From positions 25,056 through 89,055 of the forward strand of contig CABKMN010000007.1 in the NCBI GenBank assembly GCA_902373525.1: a stretch of DNA of 64,000 bases, written 5' to 3'. This DNA is from an uncultured Bilophila sp. GTDB lineage: Bacteria; Desulfobacterota; Desulfovibrionia; Desulfovibrionales; Desulfovibrionaceae. The notes under the pieces are model-generated. The model had not been told where the DNA came from and made no database searches. It saw only the letters and a program-made list of their open reading frames with translations. The stretch's first letter is position 1. Every line of letters begins with the position of its first letter. Shown piece after piece: positions 8,862 to 17,476 of the stretch. A program made the position numbers and the translations under genes.

Positions 8862-9025
8862 CGCGGGCTGCTTTTCAAAAGGACGGCGGTACGGGGCCTT
8901 TTCCGGACCGCCGCGAGGAATTGCCATTCCCTTTCCTCTTTTTTTGGGCTATGCAATAAGAAACGGTACGCGCCGCGCCGCGTTCCAGTCTCATTTTCAA
9001 ACCTCTATGTATTGGAGAAAGCCTT

Positions 9026-9259
9026 ATGGAACAGCGTGAGCTTCTTCTTCTGGAAAAGTACGCCGCCATCAACCCCGAACTGAAGGAACTCTGGGAAGAT
9101 CACATCCTCTATGAGAAGCAGGTAGAAAAGCTCGAAGCCAAGGCCTATCGGACTCCTACGGAAGAACAGACCCTGAAGCAGCTCAAGAAGCAGAAGCTGG
9201 AAGGGAAGACCCGGCTCCACGCCATCCTCGACGGCTATAACGAACAGGAAGGCAACTGA
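9026..9259 (+). CDS. DUF465/YdcH-like small coiled-coil protein
   Basis: 77 residues, almost entirely helical and charged (LELLLLEKYAAINPELKEL, then YEKQVEKLEAKAYRTPTEEQ). The pattern fits the DUF465/YdcH family of short antiparallel coiled coils. Its stop codon overlaps the start of ilvB by one base, so it is likely co-translated with it. No enzymatic motifs are present. Confidence 0.75.
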   Translation: MEQRELLLLEKYAAINPELKELWEDHILYEKQVEKLEAKAYRTPTEEQTLKQLKKQKLEGKTRLHAILDGYNEQEGN

Positions 9260-10950
9260 TGTTGTGCACCGGGGCCAGGATACTTTTGGAGAGCCTGAAG
9301 CGCGAGGGCGTTGACCTTTTCTTCGGCTATCCCGGCGGGGCTGTCATTGATATTTATGACGAGCTGGCCAACCATCCGGATTTGCGCCATATTCTGGTGC
9401 GGCATGAACAGGGTGCTGTCCATGCCGCCGACGGGTATGCCCGCGCTTCCGGCAAGGTGGGCGTCTGTCTCGCTACCTCCGGCCCCGGTGCTACCAATAC
9501 TGTGACCGGGATTGCCACGGCTTACAGCGATTCCATCCCCCTCGTCATTTTCACGGGACAGGTTTCCACGCCGCTCATCGGGAACGATGCGTTCCAGGAA
9601 GTGGACATCGTGGGCATCACCCGTCCCTGCACCAAGCACAACTTTCTGGTCAAGGACGTTAGGGAACTGGCGGCCACCGTTCGGAAGGCCTTCTACCTCG
9701 CCCGTTCCGGACGCCCCGGACCGGTCCTCGTCGATATTCCCAAGAATATCCAGCAGGCGACCTGCGAGTTCGAGTGGCCTTCGGAAGTGACCATGCGGTC
9801 CTACTGCCCCACGTTCCGGGCGAACCTGAACCAGCTCAGGCGGGCGATGGACGTGCTGCTCACGTCCAGAAAACCGCTCATCGTGGCCGGCGGCGGCGTG
9901 ATCATGGCCGACGCGGCGGAAGAACTCACCACGCTGGCGCACCTCATGCATGCGCCGGTGTGTTCCACGCTGATGGGCTTGGGCGCGTTTCCGGGCGACG
10001 ATCCGTTGTGGATCGGCATGCTCGGCATGCACGGGACCTATGCCGCCAACAAGTCCGTCAATCAGGCCGACGTCATTCTCGCCGTGGGCGCGCGCTTTGA
10101 CGACCGCGTCACGGGCAAGCTGTCCGAATTCGCGCCGAACGCCCGCATCGTGCACATCGACATCGATCCCACGACGCTGCGGAAGAACGTGCGCGTAGAA
10201 GTGCCGGTGGTCAGCGACGCGCTCAGCGCCCTGCAGGGGCTGCGCTCCATTCTGGAGTCGGGCCATGCCGAAAAGGACTGGGCGGGCGACCACGCCGACT
10301 GGATGACGCAGGTTCAGGAATGGCAGAAGAAGCAGCCGCTTTCCTGGTCCAAGGGCGAGGTGCTCAAGCCGCAGCAGGTGGTGGAACGTCTTTACGAACT
10401 CACCAAGGGCGAAGCCGTCATCACCACGGAAGTGGGGCAGAACCAGATGTGGGCGGCTCAGTTCTACAAGTATCACAAGCCGAGAACCTACCTGACTTCG
10501 GGCGGGCTCGGAACGATGGGGTACGGTCTTCCCGCCGCCATCGGCGCGCAGTTGGCCTTCCCGGATCGTCTGGTTGTGGACGTTGCCGGCGACGGTTCCA
10601 TCCAGATGAACAGTCAGGAGCTGATGACCGCCGTCGAAAACGAGCTTCCCATCAAGATACTGATCCTGAACAACCGGTATCTGGGCATGGTGCGGCAGTG
10701 GCAGGAACTTTTCTACAATACCAATTACGTCGCCACCGACATGAAGGGGCAACCCGACTTCGTGAAGCTGGCGGATGCGTATGGCGCGGAAGGATACCGC
10801 ATCACGACGGAAGAAGAGCTGGAGGAAGTGTTGCCCAAGGCTCTGGCTTCGCCGAGAACCGCCGTTATTGACGTGCGCGTGGATCGGGAAGAGAATGTTT
10901 CGCCTATAGTGCCTGCCGGGGCTTCGCTCGACGAAATGTTGATCGTCTAG
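9259..10950 (+). CDS. ilvB: Acetolactate synthase large subunit
   Basis: 563 residues, typical for the catalytic subunit. It condenses two pyruvates, or pyruvate with 2-oxobutyrate, to the acetohydroxy acids of valine, leucine and isoleucine synthesis. The catalytic glutamate lies in VRHEQGAVHAADGYARASG (about residue 50). The central domain has the FAD-site features, and the C-terminal thiamine diphosphate motif is GDGSIQMNSQELMTAVEN. It is followed 38 bases later by ilvN and then ilvC, the usual order. Confidence 0.96.
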   Translation: MLCTGARILLESLKREGVDLFFGYPGGAVIDIYDELANHPDLRHILVRHEQGAVHAADGYARASGKVGVCLATSGPGATNTVTGIATAYSDSIPLVIFTGQVSTPLIGNDAFQEVDIVGITRPCTKHNFLVKDVRELAATVRKAFYLARSGRPGPVLVDIPKNIQQATCEFEWPSEVTMRSYCPTFRANLNQLRRAMDVLLTSRKPLIVAGGGVIMADAAEELTTLAHLMHAPVCSTLMGLGAFPGDDPLWIGMLGMHGTYAANKSVNQADVILAVGARFDDRVTGKLSEFAPNARIVHIDIDPTTLRKNVRVEVPVVSDALSALQGLRSILESGHAEKDWAGDHADWMTQVQEWQKKQPLSWSKGEVLKPQQVVERLYELTKGEAVITTEVGQNQMWAAQFYKYHKPRTYLTSGGLGTMGYGLPAAIGAQLAFPDRLVVDVAGDGSIQMNSQELMTAVENELPIKILILNNRYLGMVRQWQELFYNTNYVATDMKGQPDFVKLADAYGAEGYRITTEEELEEVLPKALASPRTAVIDVRVDREENVSPIVPAGASLDEMLIV

Positions 10951-10988
10951 GCCCTCTTGGGTGAACTTTAACAGCTCTTGGAGGAAGA

Positions 10989-11480
10989 ATGCGGCGCGTT
11001 CTGTCTGTACTGGTTGAGAATGAACCCGGTGTCCTCTCTCGTGTGGCGGGACTGTTCAGCGGGCGTGGCTTCAACATCGAATCGCTCAATGTGGCCCCCA
11101 CGCTCGAAGACGGCGTCTCCCTCATGACCATCACCACCAGCGGCGACGAGCAGATCATCGAACAGATCGTCAAGCAGTTGCGCAAGCTGGTGACGGTCGT
11201 CAAGGTCGTCGATTTCTACGGCATGGCCTATGTCGAACGGGAAATGATGGTCATCAAGGTCCACGCCGAAGAGTCGAAGCGTGGCGAAGTGTTGCGTATC
11301 GCGGATATTTTCCGCTGCAAGGTCGTCGACGTAAGCCTGACCGACCTTACGCTGGAAGCGACGGGCGATCATTCCAAGTTGCAGGCAATCATTCAGCTGT
11401 TGCAGAAGTTTGGGATCAAGGAGCTTGCCCGGACGGGGACGCTCGCCGTCCGCCGCACCATGCAGAGCGACGACGTTTAG
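10989..11480 (+). CDS. ilvN: Acetolactate synthase small (regulatory) subunit
   Basis: 163 residues. An N-terminal ACT domain (LSVLVENEPGVLSRVAGLFSGRGFNIESL) is followed by the family's C-terminal domain (EVLRIADIFRCKVVDVSLTDLTLE). It binds the large subunit, raises its activity and mediates feedback inhibition by branched-chain amino acids. AGGAGGA precedes the ATG. Confidence 0.95.
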   Translation: MRRVLSVLVENEPGVLSRVAGLFSGRGFNIESLNVAPTLEDGVSLMTITTSGDEQIIEQIVKQLRKLVTVVKVVDFYGMAYVEREMMVIKVHAEESKRGEVLRIADIFRCKVVDVSLTDLTLEATGDHSKLQAIIQLLQKFGIKELARTGTLAVRRTMQSDDV

Positions 11481-11490
11481 CAATTTTGTC

Positions 11491-11529
11491 GAAACGGCCC
11501 GATGAAAAATTCGCGGGCCGTTTCTTTTT
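11491..11529 (+). terminator. Terminator after ilvN
   Basis: GAAACGGCCCG pairs with CGGGCCGTTTC, followed by TTTTTG. ilvC therefore probably also has its own promoter in the 240 bases downstream; no clear promoter box was identified there. Confidence 0.85.
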
Positions 11530-11769
11530 GTAAAACCCCCATTACAGCCTGTTTTTTGTGCAAACAGCAATATCTTGACCCCGTTTTGCTCCTTTTGCGA
11601 GGAATCGGGGCTTTTTAGGCAAGCCGGACGGGTTGCCAGCTTTTGCACTCTTGTGTATTTTGAGGGTTCGAGCAAACCGCTTTTTGGCGCATGCCCGCAG
11701 GCGAACTGTTGCGGTCCGTAAGAGCCGCGTTTTTACAGGATTTTTGGAGTTACCCAGTAAGGAGTGAAC

Positions 11770-12759
11770 ATGAAAGCCTTCTACGAACAGGACGCGAACC
11801 TGGATTATCTCAAAAACAAGACCATTGCCGTCATCGGGTACGGCAGCCAGGGTCATGCGCATGCCCAGAACCTGCGCGATTCCGGCCTCAATGTGATTGT
11901 TGGCCAGCGTCCTGGCGGCGCCAACTACGCTCTCGCCAAGGAACACGGTTTTGCCCCCATGTCCGCCGCGGAAGCCGCTGCGGCTGCCGACGTTATCATG
12001 ATCCTGTTGCCCGACCAGCATCAGGCCAAAGTGTATCGTGAAGACATCGCTCCGAATCTGAAGCCCGGCAAGTCCCTCGTGTTCGCCCACGGTTTCAACA
12101 TCCATTTCTGCCAGATCGAACCCCCGAAGGACGTGGACGTGTTCATGGTGGCCCCCAAGGGCCCGGGGCATCTGGTTCGCCGTACCTTCACCGAAGGCGG
12201 CGGCGTTCCCTGCGTGTTCGCCGTGCATCAGGATGCGACCGGCGAAGCCACTCAGAAGGCGCTGGCCTATGCCAAGGGCATCGGCGGCACCCGTTCCGGC
12301 GTGATCGAAACAACCTTCAAGGAAGAGACCGAAACCGACCTCTTCGGCGAACAGGCCGTTCTCTGTGGCGGCGTGACCGAACTCATCAAGGCCGGTTTCG
12401 AAACGCTGGTGGCCGCCGGTTATCAGCCCGAAATCGCCTACTTCGAATGCTGCCATGAAATGAAGCTCATCGTGGACCTCATCTACGAAGGCGGCTTCGG
12501 CAAGATGCGCTACTCCATCAGCGACACCGCCGAATTCGGCGATTATCGCACCGGCCGCCGCATCATCACCGACGAAACCCGTAAGGCCATGAAGCAGGTC
12601 CTGAGCGAAATTCAGGACGGCACGTTCGCTCGTGACTTCATCCTCGAATGCGGTTGCGGCTATCCGAGCTTCAAGGCCAAGCGCCGCATCGAAGCCAATC
12701 ACCAGATCGAGCAGGTCGGCGGTAAGCTGCGTGCGCTCATGCCGTGGTTGAAGAAGTAA
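11770..12759 (+). CDS. ilvC: Ketol-acid reductoisomerase
   Basis: 329 residues from ATG 11770, with AAGGAG just ahead. Class I (short) length. The NADP-binding loop IAVIGYGSQGHAHAQNLRDSG is near the N-terminus. The metal-ligand region includes FKEETETDLFGEQAVLCGG, and the C-terminal knotted domain contains CCHEMKLIVDLIYEGG. It converts acetolactate and acetohydroxybutyrate to the dihydroxy acids. A clean terminator follows. Confidence 0.97.
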   Translation: MKAFYEQDANLDYLKNKTIAVIGYGSQGHAHAQNLRDSGLNVIVGQRPGGANYALAKEHGFAPMSAAEAAAAADVIMILLPDQHQAKVYREDIAPNLKPGKSLVFAHGFNIHFCQIEPPKDVDVFMVAPKGPGHLVRRTFTEGGGVPCVFAVHQDATGEATQKALAYAKGIGGTRSGVIETTFKEETETDLFGEQAVLCGGVTELIKAGFETLVAAGYQPEIAYFECCHEMKLIVDLIYEGGFGKMRYSISDTAEFGDYRTGRRIITDETRKAMKQVLSEIQDGTFARDFILECGCGYPSFKAKRRIEANHQIEQVGGKLRALMPWLKK

Positions 12760-12782
12760 GTTTGTCTTAGAAACGCTGCTCT

Positions 12783-12819
12783 AAAAAGTCCCCCGGACAC
12801 ATGTCTGGGGGACTTTTTT
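12783..12819 (+). terminator. Terminator after ilvC
   Basis: AAGTCCCCCGGACA pairs with TGTCTGGGGGACTT, followed by a T run. It marks the end of the core-genome block. Confidence 0.88.
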
Positions 12820-12902
12820 GTGGTCTTTTGACGAATTCGGGCGACCGTGACTGGGAGCAGTCTAGGGGGCGGTCGTCGTTCCGCATGCCTGTTTTATAGG
12901 CA

Positions 12903-13145
12903 TCAACCCAGCAGGCCGGAATTCTTGGGGGCTTTCCGTTGCGCTTCATCCTTGTGCTCGGAGAGCCACTGGCACTTGTGCAGACACCACCAAGGGGTCA
13001 CGATGAAGCGACCGTCGGCCTTGGTCTTGCGATCCGGATGAGCGCCGCTTGTCTTACAGTCGAGCGAGCACAACATTAAGGCTTGGGAACGCTCCCCATG
13101 CGGGCAGCGATGGTGTTCTTCTTCTTCGGGCATGGGTAACGGCAT
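12903..13145 (-). CDS. Small cysteine/histidine-rich protein, phage-associated
   Basis: 80 residues from an ATG with AAGGAG at good spacing, which supports translation. Cys and His residues are arranged in loose pairs (HRCPHGE, LCSLDCK, WWCLHKCQW), suggesting a metal-binding fold. No family is recognised. It lies directly beside decayed Mu-like phage genes and reads toward ilvC, so it is probably a phage accessory gene that is still intact. Confidence 0.5.
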   Translation of the reverse strand: MPLPMPEEEEHHRCPHGERSQALMLCSLDCKTSGAHPDRKTKADGRFIVTPWWCLHKCQWLSEHKDEAQRKAPKNSGLLG

Positions 13146-13259
13146 GTTAATCTCCTTATTTTACCGTCCCGTACGAGGCGGGAGGCAGGTCGGGAAACAT
13201 GATAGCCGAGAGAAAGGACAAGAGCAAATCGCAAGGCACCCGGGCCGACCGGCACGGGT

Positions 13260-13610
13260 AAACGCCGAGGGCTTATGAATTGTCGACCTCAAGAACGAAC
13301 TCGACGTGTTACAAGCGATAAAGGTGTAATGTGTAGTTTCTTTTGGCGGCAAGTACAAGCTGTGCCGTGATTATGGGCAGTTGCTCACGCTCGCCGAAGT
13401 GTTGCAGGCCGCGAAGGAACTGATTGACGGATGTCTGCGCCGCTGGTGCAAGGATGCCCTGTCAGAACTCGGGGCCGCGGTCGAGTAGGCTTTCCGGATC
13501 GACAAGGAGGGGTGCAGCAATGCCGGGGCCGTGTTTTCCCTGCGCCGGATTGAGATCGATGATCCGGACTGGTAGGAGGCGATGAAAGCGATCACCGAAT
13601 CATTGACGTG
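13260..13610 (+). pseudogene. DUF3164-family phage gene, decayed
   Basis: The frame reads ELDVLQAIKV, stop, then KYKLCRDYGQLLTLAEVLQA, KELIDGCLRRW and VFSLRRIEIDDPDW. These blocks match the DUF3164 family carried in the early region of Mu-like phages. At least three in-frame stops break it, so it cannot make protein. The IS200-type left end starts at its 3' end. Confidence 0.7.
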
Positions 13611-14040
13611 ATCCTCCGGCTAAGCCGGGGGGCTCTTGGAGTTTGACAATTCCCTAAAAGAGTAAACCTCCTTGCCCGAACCGCTCAAAGCAGAACAAGG
13701 AGGTTTTTTATGAAGCAGTTGTAAAGTTTAAATCATACAGTCTGGGAGTGCAAGTATCACGTTGGTTGGATTCCTAAGTACAGAAAAAAGATTTTGCACG
13801 GCAATCTTCGGCAAAAACTGGTGAATTTGTTTCGAGAACTGGTGGATCGCCGTGGCTGCACTATTCTGGAGGGGGATCTATGTATGGATCATGTGCATAT
13901 ATTATTGTCGATTCCGCCCAAGTATAGTGTATCGAAAATAGTAGGCTATCTGAAAGGGAAAAGTGCTCTTGAAATCGCGAGACGATTTGGAAAAGTTCGT
14001 AAAATAATGGGAGAGAACTTTTGGGCCAAGGAAAGCTTTG
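13602..14040 (+). mobile_element. IS200/IS605-type element, 3'-truncated
   Basis: The left end has a subterminal hairpin (CCTCCGGCTAAGCCGGGGG). A second hairpin pairs CCTCCTTG (about 13669) with CAAGGAGG (about 13696), burying the transposase ribosome site. Both are typical of IS200/IS605-group elements, which transpose as single strands. The element stops abruptly near 14040, inside tnpA, where a primase fragment begins on the other strand. A second, inverted left end is at 18838-19079. Confidence 0.7.
13710..14040 (+). pseudogene. tnpA: tnpA, Y1 transposase of IS200/IS605 type, broken
   Basis: The frame from ATG 13710 reads MKQL, then TAA, then SLNHTVWECKYHVGWIPKYR and on to CMDHVHILLSIPPKYSVSK and KGKSALEIARRFGK. 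The HVH of DHVHILLS is the HUH metal-binding motif of Y1 transposases. The catalytic tyrosine region at the C-terminus is lost: after NFWAKESF the sequence changes to phage DNA. The stop at codon 5 is shared with the inverted copy near 18.9 kb. Confidence 0.7.
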
Positions 14041-14305
14041 AACCCTTCGGAAGAGCCTTCATCATAGCCGTTTACGGCGCAAAAGATGTCGATCAGGTTA
14101 CCATGGGTGTCGCAAGAGTAGCAATGAGCCGAATTACGTTCCGGGTCATACCAAAATGCGCCTCCCGGCGTCTTTTCCGAATGAAATGGACAGGCGGATG
14201 TGAAGCAGTGCCCTGGTGCCGCGGGCTGGACTTCGAAAAGAAGTTCTTGAGCGATCCGCTCACGTTCTGATGCGGAAAGAAAATTGATTGAGAATCCGGG
14301 CCACA
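14040..14305 (-). pseudogene. Fragment of a phage primase (CHC2-type zinc finger)
   Basis: On the minus strand the frame reads FLSASERERIAQELL, then CPFHSEKTPGGAFWYDPE and NSAHCYSCDTHGNLIDIF. This is the CHC2 zinc-binding fold at the start of DnaG-like primases: the CPFHSEKTP block and the HCYSC pair. Only the zinc finger is left. The IS200-type remnant cuts it at about 14040, and at its 5' side it abuts the MuA-like gene in the opposite direction. Confidence 0.6.
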
Positions 14306-14324
14306 TTTTTGAAGGAGCAGTGGC

Positions 14325-15178
14325 ATGGCGATGAAGGACGCATATAGCACGCAAGAAATGAGCCAGATAACGGAATTATCCGTAAAGTCTGTACTTGCCC
14401 GTGCTGGACGCGAATGCTGGCAGTTTTGCCTCAGCTCTGGTCGCGGTGGTGGCAAGGAATAGATGGTCGCCTCCATGCCCGAAGCCACGCAAGCGTCCAT
14501 CACGGCGGCTGAAGCGAAGATGCTCGGCGCGTCCGAAGCCCTGCCGGAAGTCTGCTCCTTCACGCCAGCGCTCATGAAGGACATCACGCCTGTCATCCTT
14601 GACGACAAGCGCCGCTATAAAGCGCTCGTCAAAGCCGATCTGGTGGCCTTTTACCTTGATTGGCAGCGCAAATACGGCCATACGGCCTACCAGAAGGACA
14701 TGTTCAGACGAAGCCCATTGAGCGATTCTTTGGAACCATACATGAGGCGGAAGTCTTTGTGCCGAGCTACGTGGGGCGCGACATCGCCCACAAGCCCGCC
14801 CTCCTGAAGCGTAACGAGACGCTCCACCGGGAGCTCTACGAAGCCCTTGGGGGGGCCCTCTGACGCTTGAAGAAACCCACATGGTCGTCGCTAGATTTTT
14901 CGAGACCTATGCGAACCGTCCGCAGCGCAGAACGCATCTGCAGGGGCGTACCCCGGCTGAGGTCTTGGAGGAGGGCAGGGGCCCGGCGTTGATCTGCAAA
15001 AGCTGACGCTGCTTATGATGGAGAAGGAAATCAGGATTATCACCAAGGATGGCATCTCGCTTTACGGACGGCTTTACTATGACGAAGCGCTGTATTCCCG
15101 CCGTCACCCCGTACTTGTCCACTACGATCTGCTCATGTCCCCACACCATCCTCGTCTATTCCGGCCCCCGCGCCATTA
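14325..15178 (+). pseudogene. Mu-type phage transposase (MuA-like), decayed
   Basis: From ATG 14325 (GAAGGAG upstream) the frame reads KDAYSTQEMSQITELSVKSV, the N-terminal DNA-binding domain of MuA-like transposases. A TAG at 14460-14462 follows GRGGGKE, where relatives have a Trp codon. The next blocks are a linker (RRYKALVKADLVAFYLDWQR), a jump in frame with loss of most of the catalytic core, KPIERFFGTIHEAE and YVGRDIAHKP (end of the core), and finally KEIRIITKDGISLYGRLYYD, the C-terminal Mu barrel domain. The gene has a nonsense codon, a deletion and frameshifts. Confidence 0.75.
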
Positions 15179-15206
15179 CCGAAGAGCTTTTAAGGAGGAA
15201 CCGTTG

Positions 15207-15521
15207 ATGCCACCCCGTTTTCTTCCGCGCCTGACTGATGACCGCGCAAAGGCGTTGATGCCCGCATCTACGGCGCTCGGGAGTTCCACGGCAAGCGTCT
15301 TTGAAACCGCGAAGCCCGGCACTGTTCCGTGGGCTATGCCGGGTATGGCCCATCTTGCGGACCGGATAGACGACAAGCCGCTGGAGAACCCCGTGTACAG
15401 CCCCGTCGATCTGCTCTTGGCCCCGCTCGGGGCGACGGGGGCGAGGGCCATTCTCGAAGCGTTGATTGTTGATCCGGCCATGTCCATCGGGGCTGATTAT
15501 GTGATGGATGCGGTGAAGTAG
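15207..15521 (+). CDS. Small phage-region protein, unknown
   Basis: 104 residues from ATG 15207, with AAGGAGG eight bases upstream. Gly-, Ala- and Pro-rich with a hydrophobic patch (VDLLLAPLGATGARAILEAL) but no clear membrane helix. The same frame is open upstream because the decayed MuA-like gene runs into it, so the ribosome site decides the start. I do not recognise the family. Confidence 0.45.
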   Translation: MPPRFLPRLTDDRAKALMPASTALGSSTASVFETAKPGTVPWAMPGMAHLADRIDDKPLENPVYSPVDLLLAPLGATGARAILEALIVDPAMSIGADYVMDAVK

Positions 15522-15585
15522 ACAGGAAGGGGAAGAGCCGTTAGAAACGGGGGCGTGGGGCACTCCTCCGAAAGGAGGCAACCCC

Positions 15586-15669
15586 ATGAAGCAATTCCTC
15601 CGGGACGTCACGGCGCTTGCGCTTGCTGACGTCATAGCGGCTGTTGTGGTTCATTTGCTGAACCTCTAA
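15586..15669 (+). CDS. 27-residue hydrophobic peptide with hairpin-buried ribosome site
   Basis: A mini-gene with a short charged start (MKQFLRD) and then about 20 mostly hydrophobic residues (ALALADVIAAVVVHLLNL), enough for one membrane helix. The ribosome site AGGAGG at 15571-15577 lies in the hairpin CCTCC-GAAA-GGAGG, which would hide it. A stable hairpin follows at 15678-15707. The size, hydrophobicity and buried ribosome site resemble type I toxins, but no antisense RNA has been shown; this is inference. Confidence 0.45.
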   Translation: MKQFLRDVTALALADVIAAVVVHLLNL

Positions 15670-15677
15670 AAGCAGTT

Positions 15678-15707
15678 GCCCCGTAGGAATTGCAGTTCCT
15701 ACGGGGC
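15678..15707 (+). terminator. Stable hairpin after the mini-gene
   Basis: GCCCCGTAGGAA pairs with TTCCTACGGGGC around a six-base loop. There is no T run, so it may be a 3'-end stabiliser rather than an intrinsic terminator. Confidence 0.5.
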
Positions 15708-15812
15708 GCTAAAACTGGATTCTCGAAATCCGGGGGACGTGCCCCACGGGGCGGTGGGTGTTGGTCGCACTCGCCGCCCTTCCTTTTTCAATAGCCACTC
15801 ATTGGCTTGAGG

Positions 15813-15899
15813 TCAAGAGAACACTCCCTTGATCCCTTCCAGCGCGACGCCAAGGGCGAACGCAGCCACAATCCATGAAATGCGGTATGCGATGGTCAT
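15813..15899 (-). CDS. 28-residue hydrophobic peptide
   Basis: A minus-strand mini-gene starting MTIAYRISWIVAAFALGVAL and ending GVFS, with AGGAAGG upstream of the ATG. It has one hydrophobic stretch. It lies just downstream of the rha gene on the same strand and converges with the plus-strand mini-gene at 15586. No family recognised. Confidence 0.35.
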   Translation of the reverse strand: MTIAYRISWIVAAFALGVALEGIKGVFS

Positions 15900-15961
15900 A
15901 TCACACCTTCCTGCTGAACTGGTTCATAATGCCGAGAAGGTGCCAGCCGGGATTGAATCCC

Positions 15962-16582
15962 TCATAGAGTCCTGGTCGCCGCATACTGAACCAACATTGA
16001 GAAAAGGCACTGGCTGAGTGTCGAGTGCAGCCCGGGCCCTTCGCCGCCCGCAGTGGGAGGGAGTCCCGTCTTTCTGAGCAGGGCGTGGGTGACGTTAAAG
16101 GTCGTTTCCACCAGCCTGTCCTTAAGGTGTTCAAGATCATGCCGCTTTCCGTCATACAGGTCGTTGATGTCGCGCATGAGCCTGCGGCATTCCTCAACTG
16201 AGCAAGGGAACGGGTCGGTGGGAAGAGCAGGGCGGCTACGCCGGGCAAGCTCCTCCTCCATTGCGTTGAACGCCTCGATGTAGGCCAGCTTGATCGCAAG
16301 GGCCTTCTTTCCGGTGTAGCCCATGACCAACAACATGAAGCCGTCGCGGTAGATGATGAACATGGGCTGAGTCTTGCCCTGTTCATTGGTATAGGAGGAC
16401 TCGGAAAAATTTCCGAGTCTGAAATTTTCGGGAGTTACGTCAATGAGACGCCGCACTGACTTCAAAACATCATCGTGTGGCTTGTTGAAATAACGGGCGA
16501 CTTCGCGGGATGTGGTGGCGGGGCGTCCGCTGCGGACAATGATGGACGGGGCAGGATCGGAGAGAAGAAGAGCTTGAGACAT
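15962..16582 (-). CDS. Rha-family phage regulatory protein
   Basis: 206 residues. The N-terminal half carries the Rha signature: RPATTSREVARYFNKPHDDV, then LGNFSESSYTNEQGKTQPMF and YRDGFMLLVMGYTGKKAL. Rha proteins are encoded in the immunity/regulatory regions of lambdoid and other phages and are thought to act as regulators that can interfere with phage growth. The C-terminal third is helical and less conserved. The gene looks intact, unlike most of its neighbours. A short Ash-like reading frame precedes it. Confidence 0.85.
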   Translation of the reverse strand: MSQALLLSDPAPSIIVRSGRPATTSREVARYFNKPHDDVLKSVRRLIDVTPENFRLGNFSESSYTNEQGKTQPMFIIYRDGFMLLVMGYTGKKALAIKLAYIEAFNAMEEELARRSRPALPTDPFPCSVEECRRLMRDINDLYDGKRHDLEHLKDRLVETTFNVTHALLRKTGLPPTAGGEGPGLHSTLSQCLFSMLVQYAATRTL

Positions 16583-16591
16583 GTGCCACTC

Positions 16592-16708
16592 CTAGTTTTG
16601 GATATTGACACCGCCGATGAATAGCGATGCCGGGTGTTCATCACCGCAACTAGGAGCGGCTGCCCGCCTTTGGGCCGAAGCCTTGGACATATCGGGCACA
16701 CCCGGCAT
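16592..16708 (-). CDS. Possible short Ash-like peptide upstream of rha
   Basis: 38 residues from an ATG at 16708. It ends DEHPASLFIGGVNIQN, which resembles the HPASLFIGG segment of phage Ash-type proteins usually found in the same regulatory region. No strong ribosome site is visible. It is nested between the arms of an inverted repeat. Low confidence that it is translated. Confidence 0.35.
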   Translation of the reverse strand: MPGVPDMSKASAQRRAAAPSCGDEHPASLFIGGVNIQN

Positions 16709-16709
16709 C
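16626..16709. repeat. Inverted repeat around the Ash-like frame
   Basis: GATGCCGGGTG at 16626-16636 is exactly complementary to CACCCGGCATC at 16699-16709. It could fold the leader of the rha transcript or be an operator pair. Confidence 0.5.
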
Positions 16710-17019
16710 AAGAAGATACAAGTATAGCAGAAAACCGCAGTCAAAAAGATTCTTGACTTTGGCAAAAGGGCACAAAAAGAGCCGATGCTATCGGGTGGCG
16801 TTGTCCGCCTAGTTTGGTGTGATGAGCACCGTGGAATACAACGCCACAAAACAGGGAAAATGTCAATTGCTAGTGTTGCCATTGGCCAAGTCTTCTAAGC
16901 ATCAGCGTAATCTGATTCGCTCAGCCGTCCGTTCTCCACGCCTATAGCGTACAGGAAAAACCACATGGGAGGGATATATTTAGTTTTTTCTGAAGAGTAG
17001 ATTATATCTGCTCTGTTGA

Positions 17020-17256
17020 TTATTTTTTCATTTTTTCAGCTGATTTAACTCCAAAAACAGAGGAACAAAAGGTTTTATCTCCTTTATTGTTTAGCAGACA
17101 GTTTACAACAAAGGCATCAGAATATCCTTTTATGAAAGAAATTTTACCCGACAAGGGAAGGGGGGTCCAAAGTCCTTCTCCATAAGCAGACCCTATAGCT
17201 GTGCATATAATAATTGTAAATGAAAAACTTTTTAACCACCACGAATTATTCATCAT
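17020..17256 (-). CDS. Small predicted exported protein, AT-rich
   Basis: 78 residues from an ATG at about 17256 (an upstream start at 17271 is possible). A signal-peptide-like start (WWLKSFSFTIIICTAIGSAYG) is followed by a short mature part with two cysteines. The AT-rich base composition differs from the phage genes around it, suggesting separate acquisition. No ribosome site stands out. Unknown function. Confidence 0.35.
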   Translation of the reverse strand: MMNNSWWLKSFSFTIIICTAIGSAYGEGLWTPLPLSGKISFIKGYSDAFVVNCLLNNKGDKTFCSSVFGVKSAEKMKK

Positions 17257-17476
17257 CAGCACGAACAACAACCGTTTGAATATCTCCTACCCCCTCAATC
17301 TTTCATCTACGCTTACCAAAAAATTTATGCAAAGGGAACGGCTCCGGCGTGGTCTCAGCTGGCTTTTCTTCCCGTTGCAACTGCTTTCAATCCGTTCCAT
17401 TCCCTTTCAACTCGTTTCATTCTTTCTCTTTTCTCCATCGTCATGCTATGTTCTCCTAAAAAAAGGAGAATGCGGC

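Noticed and set aside
13611..13700. Hairpins near 13.6 kb as a CRISPR repeat or riboswitch
   Set aside because: They recur once, inverted, as part of an IS200/IS605-type left end; there are no spaced direct repeats. No CRISPR array was found anywhere in the window.
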